Source of the DNA: RSA9 sp036381195
Lineage (GTDB): Bacteria; Gemmatimonadota; Gemmatimonadetes; Longimicrobiales; RSA9
Length of the DNA: 64,000 nucleotides
Assembly: GCA_036381195.1 (NCBI GenBank)
Contig: DASVDH010000127.1
Location: forward strand, 1-64,000
Reading direction: 5' to 3'
The notes below the pieces were generated by a model. That model searched no databases, was not told where the DNA came from, and was given only the letters and a program-made list of their open reading frames with translations. Made by a program: the position numbers and the translations under genes. Position 1 is the first letter of the stretch. The number at the start of each line of letters is the position of its first letter. Of this stretch, positions 1-8,520 are shown piece by piece.

Positions 1-1389
1 TGGCGCGCCGAAGCGCTCGCGTTCACGACGCGCGACCACTTCGCGGACGAGGACCTCGTCGGCCTGCGCGGCTACGAGCCGCTGACCTGGGGCGAGTCGC
101 TCCTGGGCGTGCGCGCGGAGCGCCGCGGCGTGCCGTGGTCCATCTCGGCGCGCGCGTCGTTCAACCGCGCCAGCATCCATGTGGATGAGCGGAACCTGGA
201 TCCGCCCGCCGGGCGCGCCAACCACGTGGACAGCCGGCGCGACTGGTGGTCGGGCGCGGTGGGCGTCGGGTACGAGGCGCACCGCTGGCGCCTGGACGTG
301 GGCGCGGGCGTGGACCGCCGCGTGAACCGGCAGGAGTGGACCGCGCGCGGGCTGATCGATGAGATCTTCTCGCCCAACACGCCAGTGGAGTACGCGGGCG
401 AGGAGTCGCTCACGCTGCTCTCGCTCTTCGGCGAGGGGGCGGTGGAGCTGGGCGGCGGCTGGAGCGCGGCGCTCGGCGCGCGGGTCTGGAGCGCGAGCGG
501 TATGCACGTCGCGCCGCGCGCGCGGCTCGGCTTCAGGGTGAGCGATGCGCTGGCCCTCGAGGCCGCGCTGAACCGCCGCTACCAGTGGGACGCACAGCTC
601 GAGGAGCCCATCGAGGGCAGCGTCACCGCGCCGCTGTTCCTGCTGGGGGAGCCGCGCGTGGCGGACGTGGCCGCGTTCTCGGTTCGGCTCGAGCCCGACG
701 AGCTGCCGTTCGGCGCGCGTGGCACGTTCCACATCCAGGCGTTCTGGAAGGAGTACCGCGAGCGGCCGATCCTGCCGGAGCGGCCGCCGGGCGGGGGCCG
801 GCCGGAGACGGCCGGGCCGGACTTCCCCGCCTTCGACTGCATCCGCGGCCACGGAGCGGGCGCGATGCTCAGCGGGCGGCTCGCCTTCCCTGGCGGCGCG
901 CTCGTCCAGGGCAACTACACGTTCCAGCGCGTGTGGGAGGAGATCGGCGGACGGGAGTACCCGACCGCCTGGGACGTGCCGCACACGCTCGCGCTGTTCG
1001 GCAGCGTGCCGCTCGGCGCGCGCTGGACGCTCAACGTGGCCTACCACGCGCACAGCGGCCGCGCGACAACGCCTGTGGTCGCGCGCATCTTCGCGCCGAG
1101 GGGCGACGACTTCAATCACATCATCGCCCGCTACCTCCTGGGCGAGCGCAACAGCATCCGGGTCCCGCCATACCACCGGCTGGACGTGGGCGTCCGGCGC
1201 GAGGGGCGGCTGTGGGGCGCGGACGTGACGGTCTTCTTCCAGGTGCTGAACCTCCTGTTCCGCGAGAACGCGATCGACTACGACTGGCAGCAGTACTTCG
1301 CCGACGTGGAAGGCGGCCACAGCCGCATCGGTGCAGGACGCTCCGGCCTGCCGATCCTGCCGAGCATCGGCCTGGAGGCGAGATGGTGA
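1..1389 (+). CDS. TonB-dependent receptor, C-terminal beta-barrel part (5' end outside window)
   Basis: The reading frame is open from the first base, so the start lies to the left of the window and about 462 codons are visible. The protein is a run of alternating hydrophobic/polar beta strands with many Tyr, Trp and Arg residues. It ends in an aromatic residue (LEARW), as expected of an outer-membrane barrel recognised by the BAM machinery. The stretch with DVPHTLALFGSVPLGARW followed by NVAYHAHSGR is typical of the late strands of TonB-dependent receptors in this kind of bacterium. No plug domain is visible because the gene is cut, so the substrate cannot be judged. The next gene starts inside the final codons (ATG overlapping the stop region), indicating one operon. 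Confidence 0.75.
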   Translation, partial: WRAEALAFTTRDHFADEDLVGLRGYEPLTWGESLLGVRAERRGVPWSISARASFNRASIHVDERNLDPPAGRANHVDSRRDWWSGAVGVGYEAHRWRLDVGAGVDRRVNRQEWTARGLIDEIFSPNTPVEYAGEESLTLLSLFGEGAVELGGGWSAALGARVWSASGMHVAPRARLGFRVSDALALEAALNRRYQWDAQLEEPIEGSVTAPLFLLGEPRVADVAAFSVRLEPDELPFGARGTFHIQAFWKEYRERPILPERPPGGGRPETAGPDFPAFDCIRGHGAGAMLSGRLAFPGGALVQGNYTFQRVWEEIGGREYPTAWDVPHTLALFGSVPLGARWTLNVAYHAHSGRATTPVVARIFAPRGDDFNHIIARYLLGERNSIRVPPYHRLDVGVRREGRLWGADVTVFFQVLNLLFRENAIDYDWQQYFADVEGGHSRIGAGRSGLPILPSIGLEARW

Positions 1390-2162
1390 GGCGTCACTCG
1401 AGCGCAGTGCGACGCGCCGCCGCAGCGATGGGTGGCCTCTTGCTCTTGATGGTCGGGTGCGGGACAGCCGACATCATCGCGCCCGAGAGCGACGAGCCGT
1501 TCCTCTATCTGGTGCTGGGCTGGCCGTCCAGCCAGTCGTACTACGGCCCCGTCGGCATCACGCAGCCGGCATTGCTCCTGACCGCCGGCTCGCCCATCGA
1601 GTCGCCGCGCTACCGCTTGGCGCAGCGCTTCGAGATGCGGCGCGCCTCGGACGGGGCGCCGTTCGATTGGCGAGCGTACTCCAACCTCATCGACGAGCCG
1701 GGGACGAGCAGTAGCATAGGTCTCGACAAGGCCAACTACTACCTGCCCGAGGAGTCGAGCGGCAACGGGCTCGCGTACAGGGACCTCGAGCCGGGCGAGA
1801 CGTACGAGCTGGAGATCGAGACGGAAGGCGTCGTGCTCCGCGGCCGGGCGACCATGCCGGAGAGCTTTACGGTGCACGTCCTCGTGCAGGATGGCCACAG
1901 GATCGCGGTCTGGCCGCGCGTCCGTGGCGCTGGCGGCTACATCGTCGTTGCCTATCCGTACCCGGGCGAGCTCCAGGCCGACACGACCTACGTCATCCCG
2001 GCAGACGTGCCTGCAGGCACGGGGTTGGGGGTGCGCGCCCTCGACGAGAACCTGTACCGCTACCTGGCGGACGAGCGCGTGGGCCGGTCCGGCATCGACC
2101 GCGGCTATGGCGTCTTCGGCGCGGTGGTGTCCGCCAGCGTCACCGTCCCGGAGCGGCCCTGA
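1383..2162 (+). CDS. Putative DUF4249-like outer-membrane lipoprotein
   Basis: A 259-residue protein whose ATG lies 4 bases before the receptor's TGA, so the two are translationally coupled. The N-terminus is Arg-rich (MVRRHSSAVRRAA), then hydrophobic, then a lipobox ending in VGC at about residue 27, which predicts a lipoprotein. The rest looks like an all-beta extracellular protein, with a segment GETYELEIETEGVVLRGRA that resembles the beta-sandwich of DUF4249 proteins. Those proteins are often encoded directly behind TonB receptors in Bacteroidota. The family assignment is my inference from layout and overall pattern; the lipoprotein call is firmer. Confidence 0.6.
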   Translation: MVRRHSSAVRRAAAAMGGLLLLMVGCGTADIIAPESDEPFLYLVLGWPSSQSYYGPVGITQPALLLTAGSPIESPRYRLAQRFEMRRASDGAPFDWRAYSNLIDEPGTSSSIGLDKANYYLPEESSGNGLAYRDLEPGETYELEIETEGVVLRGRATMPESFTVHVLVQDGHRIAVWPRVRGAGGYIVVAYPYPGELQADTTYVIPADVPAGTGLGVRALDENLYRYLADERVGRSGIDRGYGVFGAVVSASVTVPERP

Positions 2163-2224
2163 GCCGCGCGTTCGTCGGCACGAATGTGCCCGTGTCACGC
2201 CAAATCAGAACCGGGAAAACCGAC

Positions 2225-2878
2225 ATGCGTAAGCTCAAGCCGCAATCCATGCACCTGGTGCTCGCCATCGCGCTGGCGTGCCTGCTCATGTCTGCCGGCA
2301 CTGCGCTGGCGCAGGACCGCATCGCGCTGTACGGGCACGCCGGCGTTGCGATGCCGGGGGGCGCACTGTCGAAGATGGAAGGTGTCGGCGCGTCCGTTGG
2401 CGGAGGCATCGCCGTACGCGTCCACCGGGACCTCGCGTTGCGCCTCGGTCTGGATGCCGACATGCTGGAGGGCAGACGGCTGAGGTCGGGCGAGCAAGCG
2501 CCGGGGGTGAATCTCCACCACTTCCTCGTCGGTGCGGAGTGGGTCTTCTTGAGGAGGGACATGCCCGTCGTTGCGACCGCGACACTCGGCGCCGGAAGCA
2601 CGCTACTCGACGTCGAGACGTTTCTGGTTCCGCAGGGCCAGCCCGGCGCGGGTCAGACGCCGCTCATCCGGGAGAGTTATGCGTCCGTACACGCGGGCGT
2701 GCAGATCGCCTACAGGCCGGGCCGCCGGGTCGAGTTCGCGCTCGGCGCACGGGCCTTCCGGGTCTTCGCCGACGAGGGGGAGACAGCCGCAGTCGCGACG
2801 CTGTCCGACGAGGTGGAGCCGCTCGGCGCGGTCTGGACCTTCCCGATCACGCTGCGCCTGAACCTCTGGTTGTTCTGA
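2225..2878 (+). CDS. Small outer-membrane beta-barrel protein, unknown function
   Basis: A 217-residue protein with a clear Sec signal peptide (MRKLKPQSMHLVL, a hydrophobic core, then cleavage after ALAQ). The mature part has the alternating pattern of an 8-strand barrel (DRIALYGHAGVAMPGG, VNLHHFLVGAEWVFLR, VQIAYRPGRRVEFALGAR) and ends in LRLNLWLF, an aromatic C-terminal barrel signal. I chose the ATG at 2225 rather than the one at 2186 because the signal peptide begins there. It follows the lipoprotein by about 60 bases on the same strand and may belong to that operon. It resembles OmpA/OmpW-type porin-like proteins only in general fold; no specific function can be named. Confidence 0.65.
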   Translation: MRKLKPQSMHLVLAIALACLLMSAGTALAQDRIALYGHAGVAMPGGALSKMEGVGASVGGGIAVRVHRDLALRLGLDADMLEGRRLRSGEQAPGVNLHHFLVGAEWVFLRRDMPVVATATLGAGSTLLDVETFLVPQGQPGAGQTPLIRESYASVHAGVQIAYRPGRRVEFALGARAFRVFADEGETAAVATLSDEVEPLGAVWTFPITLRLNLWLF

Positions 2879-2956
2879 TCTCTGCCGACTGGCGAGCCGT
2901 CGCAGGAGGCCGCGGTCCCGACCCCGGGTCGCGACCTGCGGCCGATCGGCCTGGTG

Positions 2957-2987
2957 GGCGGCAGCCTGCCCGCTACGGGCTGCCGCC
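2957..2987. terminator. GC-rich hairpin between convergent genes
   Basis: A perfect 10-bp stem (GGCGGCAGCC / GGCTGCCGCC) with an 11-base loop sits in the 151-base gap between two genes that point at each other. It lacks a clear U-tract, so it is only a terminator-like structure. It would work in either direction. Confidence 0.4.
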
Positions 2988-3029
2988 TCGGTGCCGCCGG
3001 ACGCCGCCCCTCGTGGACGCGGGCGGCCG

Positions 3030-3917
3030 CTACGCGACCGACGCCTCGTAGATGCTCTGGATCGCCCCGTCGAGCGTCTTGTTGAACTCCTCGTCGCTCT
3101 GGTGCACGCTCAGGCCTTCCGTGAGCGCGCGCGAGAAGCTCGCCACGACGCCCGGGTTACGGGCCAGGCGCGCGTTCGCCTCTTCGCGCGTGTAGCCGCC
3201 CGAGAGCGCGACGACCCTGAGCACGCGCGGATGCTCCACGAGCTCCCTGTAGAAGCCATCCTCCTCCGGCAGCGTCAGCTTGAACATCACATACTGACCC
3301 TCGGGGATGGTCTCGAGCCCCTCGAGCAAGTACTTCTTGAGCAGCGCCTCGGCCTCGGCCTTGTCCGGCGCGTGGATGTCGACCTCCGGCTCGAGGATCG
3401 GCACCAGCCCGGCCTCGAGGATCTTGCGCCCGATCTCGAACTGCTGGTCCACGATGGCGCGGATCCCCTTCTCGTTCGCCCGCTTGATCACGGAGCGCAT
3501 CTTGGTGCCGAAGATGCCCTTTTCGCGAGCCCGTGCGAGCAGTGAGTCGAGGTCCGGGATCGGCTTCATGAGCTGCACGCCGTCGGCCTCCGGGGCAAGG
3601 CCCTTGTCGACCTTGAGGAACGGGACGACGCGCTTCACCGACCACAGGTAGTCGGCGCTGCCGCGGCCCTCGATCTCGCGATCCATCGTGTTCTCGAACA
3701 GGATCGCGCCAATGATCCGGTCGCCGTCGAAGGCCGGGCTCGTGATGATGCGGGTCCGCATCTCGTGGATGCGGCCGAACATCTCCTGTTCGTTGGAGTA
3801 CGCGTTCTCGCCGATGCCGTACAGTTTCAGCGCCTTCGGCGTGCTGCCGCCGCTCTGGTCCAGCGCCGCGATGAAGCCGTCGCCAAGACGGATCTTCTCG
3901 AACTGTTCCTGGTTCAT
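3030..3917 (-). CDS. fda: Fructose-bisphosphate aldolase, class I
   Basis: Cleaves fructose 1,6-bisphosphate to dihydroxyacetone phosphate and glyceraldehyde 3-phosphate (EC 4.1.2.13) in glycolysis and gluconeogenesis, using a Schiff-base lysine and no metal. The 295-residue protein aligns from memory almost end to end with the 296-residue staphylococcal class I enzyme. Shared blocks are FIAALDQSGGSTPKALK (16-31), RTRIITSPAF, GAILFENTMDRE, KVDKGLAPE and LSGGYTREEAN. The predicted Schiff-base lysine is K213 in QYVMFKLTLP. I chose the ATG at 3917 because an AGGAGG ribosome site lies about 7 bases upstream; the frame stays open further upstream but without such a signal. It is a cytosolic single-gene unit. 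Confidence 0.95.
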   Translation of the reverse strand: MNQEQFEKIRLGDGFIAALDQSGGSTPKALKLYGIGENAYSNEQEMFGRIHEMRTRIITSPAFDGDRIIGAILFENTMDREIEGRGSADYLWSVKRVVPFLKVDKGLAPEADGVQLMKPIPDLDSLLARAREKGIFGTKMRSVIKRANEKGIRAIVDQQFEIGRKILEAGLVPILEPEVDIHAPDKAEAEALLKKYLLEGLETIPEGQYVMFKLTLPEEDGFYRELVEHPRVLRVVALSGGYTREEANARLARNPGVVASFSRALTEGLSVHQSDEEFNKTLDGAIQSIYEASVA

Positions 3918-4522
3918 GAACGCCTCCTGGTCCGTTGCGCTGCGCGCGGGGCGGGACGGGATCGCGGCCGCGCCCGTGTGCCCAGCGCACACATAGAGAT
4001 CGCTAGTCGGGACGCCGATCGGCAAGGGGTGCGCCCGCGCTCGTCGCGGCCAGGTCGCTCCCCCTCCTCCGGCGGTCGGCCCGCGCCCCGTTCCATCGGC
4101 TGCCTGCCAGACGACGCGGGCGGCGTCCGACCCGCGGGGGTCAGGTGTGCGCGCCGGCGCGCAGCCCCGTAAATCGCGGGATCGCACGGTTCGCGCACCG
4201 CCCGGCCTTGGAGCTGGGGGCCCGGGCCGCGGCGTTCGACGCGCCCCGGATCTCGCGCACGGTATCGATCGTCGGCGCGGCCCTGGTGAGGGTGGCGACG
4301 CAGTCCTCCAGCGGCGGGTGACCGGGGCCGCGTGGTCGGCGGCCGCCCGCGCACGGCCTCATCGGAACGGCGAGCGGCACGAGACCGTGGCCGCCGCCGA
4401 CAGCCTGCCCGGCGTCGTTGCACCGCAGGTTGCCCGGTGGCGCGCCGGCCGGTACGATACCCTTGCCCAAGCGCGGACCCGCCGCCGTGTCGCTCCATCC
4501 ATCGGGTAGGAGGGTGCGAACC
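3918..4522. other. Intergenic region between divergent genes; no supported gene
   Basis: This 605-base spacer separates fda (leftward) from the DinB-type gene (rightward) and must hold both promoters. I see no credible gene: the open frames on either strand are low-complexity, Arg/Ala/Pro-rich GC shadows. The only structure I can point to is the inverted repeat at 3976-3992. The ribosome site of the downstream gene (AGGAGGG) lies at the right end. Confidence 0.5.
3976..3992. promoter_or_regulatory. Inverted repeat upstream of fda, possible operator
   Basis: GTGTGC and GCACAC form perfect 6-bp arms around 5 bases, about 60 bases upstream of the fda start. Position and symmetry suit a regulator site. 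No promoter elements are clear enough to place it relative to a transcription start. Confidence 0.3.
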
Positions 4523-5101
4523 ATGCCGATGCGCTACGCCTACAGCGCGATCCCTGATGCGGAGATCCCCCGCGCCTCCTTTGCCTTCGCGCAGCACCTC
4601 CTGGACACGTACGCGAGCGAGAGCAACAAGGTCGTCTCCGTGTGGCGGGAGTTCTCGGACGGCGACCTCGCGTACCGCCCCCATCCGCGCGCGAGCAGCG
4701 TCGCCGACATCCTGAAGCACCAGCTCCTCTCGGAGCGGCGCTTCTTCGGCGAGTTCCTGGGCGCGCCGGAGCCGCCGCCGGGCGAGGTCCTGCCGGCCGG
4801 CGAGCTCACGGTCGAGGCGTGCATCGATCGCTTCGTCCGGCTCGCCCGTGCGCGCCTCCCGTTCCTCGCCTCGCAGGACCAGGCGTGGTGGCTGGTGCGG
4901 GTGCCGTTCTTCGACGTCGAACGGGAACGCGTGTGGATCTTCTGGCGACGCGTGCTCCACACCGCGCATCACCGCACGCAGCTCACGGTCTACCTCCGGC
5001 TCCTAGACCGGCGGGTCCCGCCCACCTACGGGCCGACGGGCGATGTCACGTGGGAGGGCGCCGACCCGACCCATACGACCGAGGCGGCGGGCCGGAAGTG
5101 A
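4523..5101 (+). CDS. DinB-superfamily protein
   Basis: A 192-residue protein with the four-helix-bundle pattern of the DinB/YfiT family. Visible features are FAQHLLDTYASESNKVVSVW, a first metal-ligand candidate in ILKHQLLSERRFF, and the HTAHHRTQL motif (HxxxH spacing) near residues 151-155, which completes a typical three-histidine divalent-metal site. Family members include bacillithiol/mycothiol-dependent transferases and many uncharacterised proteins, so the reaction is unknown. The ATG at 4523 is preceded by AGGAGGG at good spacing. The frame stays open upstream to 4418, but that extension is Pro/Arg-rich and unlike the family. It is likely a cytosolic single-gene unit. Confidence 0.75.
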   Translation: MPMRYAYSAIPDAEIPRASFAFAQHLLDTYASESNKVVSVWREFSDGDLAYRPHPRASSVADILKHQLLSERRFFGEFLGAPEPPPGEVLPAGELTVEACIDRFVRLARARLPFLASQDQAWWLVRVPFFDVERERVWIFWRRVLHTAHHRTQLTVYLRLLDRRVPPTYGPTGDVTWEGADPTHTTEAAGRK

Positions 5102-5299
5102 GGGACGCGGGGGTGTTCGAGGCCGGTGGGCCGGGCCAGCCGCGACGCCGGCGTGCGGCGGCGCACCTGGCCCTCCGCCGCCTCGGCTCCCCTCGTTGAT
5201 CGCGGCGATCGAGTCCGTGGACTTCGCCGGCAAGAGGCAGGGGCGGGGCGGCGCGCGGGCTCCCGGTCCCGCAAACGCCGCCCGCCCGACGCAGCCGGG

Positions 5300-7669
5300 T
5301 CAGAGGTCCGCCGTGAGCGAGACACGCAGTGTGCGCGGCGCGCCCGGCATGATGTTGTTGTTGCCGTGCGAGGTGGCGTAGTACCGTTCGTCCAGCAGGT
5401 TCTCGACGTTGGCCTGCACGCTCAGGTGCGGGCCGACCCGCAGGAAGAGCGCCCCGTCGAGACGCGTGAAGCCCGGCAGCGTGACGGCGTTGTCGATCGC
5501 GGCGTACATGTCGGACCGGTGCACGACGCCGAACCCGACGCCCAGCGGGTCGAGGATCTTGTAGCGGCTCCACAGCGAGAGGGAGCGCTCCGGGACGAGC
5601 GGAACGATCGCGCCGGCCCTCGCGTTGCGCGTGTCGCTGGTGATCTCCGCCCGCTGCACCGCGAGGCCGCCGGAGAACTGCCAGGCCGGCGTGATGTGCC
5701 CGGCCGCCTCGAGCTCGAACCCCGTGGCACGCTGCTCCCCTGTCTGCACCGTGCGCGCCGGATCGTCCGGGTGCGGGGCCGCCGTATTGGTCCGGTCCAG
5801 GCGGTACACGGCCGCGGTCAACAGGAGGTTCTGGCCCACCTCCCACTTGGCGCCGATCTCGTAGTTGGTGAACCGCTCCGGCTCGAGCGTGCGGCTGGTC
5901 ACGTTGAGCGAGCTGAACTGGTCGCCCGAGCTCGGGAGATACGAGACGCTGTAGCTCCCGTAGACCGACACGGGCTCGGTCGGCTTGAACACCAGCCCGG
6001 CCCGCGGCGAGAGCAGGTGGTCGTCGCGGGCGAGGTCTGTGCCGCTCCGGTTGTCGTGGAAGTCGATGGAGAAGCGGTCGTACCGGAGTCCGAGCACCGC
6101 CTGCCAGCGGCGCGACAACACGATCTGATCCTGCGCGTAGACCGCGGCGACCGTCACCGTCGTGCGGTTGTCGGCGTCCGTGGCGCTCTGCCTGAACGTG
6201 ACCGGCACGGCGACGGTGGGCTGCTCGAACGGCACGGAGATGCTGGTGGCGCCATCCTCGAAGTAGCCCGTGTTGCGGAAATGATCGGTTTCCTGCCGCC
6301 CGACCTCAGCACCCAGCAAGGCGGTGTGCTGCAGGCTGCCCGTGCGCGCAGCGAACACGACGTCGGTCTGGTTGAAGATATTCCGGCGGTCCATCGCGTT
6401 GTTGTACGCCGAGATGCTCACGTGCGTCCCGGCGGAGTCCACCGCGCGGGGCAGCGTGTTCTGGTAGAACTTGTCGTAGTGGGTGAAGCGGAACCGGTTG
6501 CGCAGTGTGAGCCCGGAAGCCGCCACGTGGTCGAGGCTCGCCGTGGCGGCATGGAGCTCGAGCGTCGCCCGATTGACGTCCGGGTTGCCGAAGAAGGTGG
6601 TGATGTCCGCGTCCGAGGGGCGCCCACGGAACGAGGGGATGCCCCGGTCGACCAGCCGCCGGTCGTTGAAGTACTCGTAGCCGGCGCGGAGCGTCGTGCG
6701 CGGCCCCAACGCGAACGCGAGCGTCGGGTTCAGGCCGTAACGGCGGAGGTCCGCCGCGTCGCGGAAGCCGCCCGACTCCTCGTACACGCCGTTGAGCCGG
6801 GCCGCGACCGCCGCGCCGAACCCCTGGCCGAGGTCGATCGTCGTCCGCTTGTGGTCGAACGAGCCGGCGGACACGGTGAGCCGGTGCGTGGGCGCCCAGC
6901 GGGCCTGCTTGCTCACGCGGTTGATCACGCCACCACCGCCGCCACGCCCGAAGATCATCGCGTTGGGCCCCTTGAGCGCCTCGACGCGCTCCACGTTGTA
7001 GAGGTCGCGGAAGTACTGCGCATCATCGCGCATGCCGTTCACGAAGAAGTCGGCGGTCGAGCTGTTCCCGCGGATCGTCGGCGCGTCGCGATGCCCCTCG
7101 CCCTGGCCCATCGTGATGCCGGGAACGTACTGCACGACGTCCGCCATCCCCTGCATCGCCTGGTCCGCGATCAGGTCGTGCGTCACCACACTCACCGACT
7201 GCGGCGTGTCGCGCAGCGGCGCGTCGGTCTTCGTTGCGGTCGCCGTGCGGCTGGTCGCGTAACCACGACTCGCGGCACCGGTCACCGTGATCGGCGTGAG
7301 GCTGTAGACCGGCACGTCGTCCGTCCCGCCCCGCGTCACGACCGCCGTCTCGGTGTCGGTGAACCGCACCGTGAGCCCGGTGCCCGCTAGGAGCAGGCGC
7401 AGCGCCTCCGGCGCCCTGTACGTGCCCGAGATCGCCGGCGCCATCAGGCCCGCCGGCGCTTCGCGGTCCAGCACGACGCGCACGCCGGCCTGCCGGGAGA
7501 ACTCGCTGAGCGCGTCGGCGAGTGAGCGGGCCGGGATGCTGAAGCGGATCAGGGCGGTCGTGTCGGCGGCGGCGGTCGGGCGCGGCATGATCGCCGGAAT
7601 CGGCGCGGCCGCCGGGCCGGGGTTGGAGAAGAGCGTCCAGGCTGCAGCGAAGCAGGCGAGGAGTGACAT
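5300..7669 (-). CDS. TonB-dependent siderophore receptor with N-terminal STN domain
   Basis: A 789-residue outer-membrane receptor for TonB-powered import, most likely of a ferric siderophore. After a short hydrophobic leader come an STN signalling domain (about 40-113), a TonB-box-like ITVTG (127-131), a plug (about 145-255; TPQSVSVVTHDLI and EALKGPNAMIFGRG are hallmark blocks) and a barrel ending in RVSLTADL. STN domains often contact a FecR-type anti-sigma factor, but no fecR/fecI pair is beside this gene. The leader lacks basic residues near its start, which is unusual; an in-frame TAG just upstream rules out an earlier start. A Fur-box-like palindrome fills the promoter spacer, supporting iron repression. 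Confidence 0.92.
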   Translation of the reverse strand: MSLLACFAAAWTLFSNPGPAAAPIPAIMPRPTAAADTTALIRFSIPARSLADALSEFSRQAGVRVVLDREAPAGLMAPAISGTYRAPEALRLLLAGTGLTVRFTDTETAVVTRGGTDDVPVYSLTPITVTGAASRGYATSRTATATKTDAPLRDTPQSVSVVTHDLIADQAMQGMADVVQYVPGITMGQGEGHRDAPTIRGNSSTADFFVNGMRDDAQYFRDLYNVERVEALKGPNAMIFGRGGGGGVINRVSKQARWAPTHRLTVSAGSFDHKRTTIDLGQGFGAAVAARLNGVYEESGGFRDAADLRRYGLNPTLAFALGPRTTLRAGYEYFNDRRLVDRGIPSFRGRPSDADITTFFGNPDVNRATLELHAATASLDHVAASGLTLRNRFRFTHYDKFYQNTLPRAVDSAGTHVSISAYNNAMDRRNIFNQTDVVFAARTGSLQHTALLGAEVGRQETDHFRNTGYFEDGATSISVPFEQPTVAVPVTFRQSATDADNRTTVTVAAVYAQDQIVLSRRWQAVLGLRYDRFSIDFHDNRSGTDLARDDHLLSPRAGLVFKPTEPVSVYGSYSVSYLPSSGDQFSSLNVTSRTLEPERFTNYEIGAKWEVGQNLLLTAAVYRLDRTNTAAPHPDDPARTVQTGEQRATGFELEAAGHITPAWQFSGGLAVQRAEITSDTRNARAGAIVPLVPERSLSLWSRYKILDPLGVGFGVVHRSDMYAAIDNAVTLPGFTRLDGALFLRVGPHLSVQANVENLLDERYYATSHGNNNIMPGAPRTLRVSLTADL

Positions 7670-7684
7670 TGCGGCCCCCGTCTA

Positions 7685-7713
7685 AATGTAATTGAGACTC
7701 ATTCTCATCTCAG
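7685..7713 (-). promoter_or_regulatory. Promoter of the siderophore receptor gene
   Basis: On the minus strand, CTGAGA (7708-7713) and TACATT (7685-7690) stand 17 bases apart and each match the sigma-70 consensus at 4 of 6 positions. Transcription would begin within about 10 bases of the start codon. Confidence 0.45.
7693..7707. promoter_or_regulatory. Fur box
   Basis: TGAGACTCATTCTCA matches the 7-1-7 Fur consensus at 12 of 14 informative positions. It lies entirely within the -35/-10 spacer of the receptor gene, the classical position for repression by Fe(II)-Fur. Confidence 0.75.
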
Positions 7714-7845
7714 CGGCGCCATGGTACGGCGTGCACCCGCGGCCGTCAAGAGGGAGGCACCAGGCTCGGGGAACATGACACCGGCAGCGGGGTCCGCAGG
7801 CGCGGGAGCGGTGAACCCGGCGCGCGGATCGGAGCGAGGCATCGC

Positions 7846-8514
7846 ATGGTGCGGCAACGGCTGATCGACCTGAGCCACGTCGTCGAGGCGGGGATGATCA
7901 CGTACCGCGGGCTGCCCGCGCCCGTGGTGTGCGACTACCTGAGCCGCGAGGCGTCGCGGGAGCGCTACGCCGACGGCACCGAGTTCCACATCGGCCGCAT
8001 CGAGATGGTCGGCAACACGGGCACGTACCTGGACAGCCCGTTCCACCGGTTCGCCGATGGGAAGGACCTGGCGGAGCTGGACCTCGCGTCGCTGGCGGAC
8101 CTGCCGGGGCTGGTCGTGCGGGTCACGGGCATGCAGGGCCGGGCGATCGGGCCCAGCGCGTTCGCGCCGCTGGACGTGCGGGGCAGGGCGGTGCTGGTCC
8201 ACACCGGCTGGGCCGAGCACTGGGGCACGGACCGCTACTTCGAGGGTCACCCGTTCCTGACGGAGGATGCCGCGCGCCATCTCCGGGACGAGGGCGCCGC
8301 GCTGGTCGGCATCGATTCGCTGAACATCGACGACACGGCGGACGGCCGCCGGCCGGTGCACACGACGCTGCTCGGCGCCGGGATCCCGATCGTGGAGCAC
8401 CTGCGTGGGCTGGAGCAGTTGCCGGCCGCGGGGTTCCGGTTCTCGGCCGTGCCGGTGAAGGTCCGGGGGCTGGGGAGCTTCCCGGTGCGGGCGTATGCGA
8501 GGGTGGAGGGCTGA
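7846..8514 (+). CDS. Cyclase-family (kynurenine formamidase-like) metal hydrolase with altered metal motif
   Basis: A 222-residue protein of the COG1878 cyclase/arylformamidase family. It shows the expected N-terminal LIDLSHVVEAGMITYRGLP and the internal block LVHTGWAEHW, with a GIDSLNIDD segment. The family's metal motif HxGTHxDxPxH here reads NTGTYLDSPFH (residues 57-67), so two of the usual histidines are Asn57 and Tyr61, while D63, P65 and H67 remain. It may therefore bind a metal differently or act on another substrate. It lies 6 bases before the next gene on the same strand, so they are probably co-transcribed. The substrate is unknown, and no other kynurenine-pathway genes are nearby. 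Confidence 0.8.
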   Translation: MVRQRLIDLSHVVEAGMITYRGLPAPVVCDYLSREASRERYADGTEFHIGRIEMVGNTGTYLDSPFHRFADGKDLAELDLASLADLPGLVVRVTGMQGRAIGPSAFAPLDVRGRAVLVHTGWAEHWGTDRYFEGHPFLTEDAARHLRDEGAALVGIDSLNIDDTADGRRPVHTTLLGAGIPIVEHLRGLEQLPAAGFRFSAVPVKVRGLGSFPVRAYARVEG

Positions 8515-8520
8515 GCGCGC

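Noticed and set aside
4141..4524. Minus-strand frame in the fda upstream spacer
   Set aside because: A short stretch (DCVATLTRAAPTIDTVREIRG) looks slightly protein-like, but no family fits and there is no ribosome site. I cannot support a gene.
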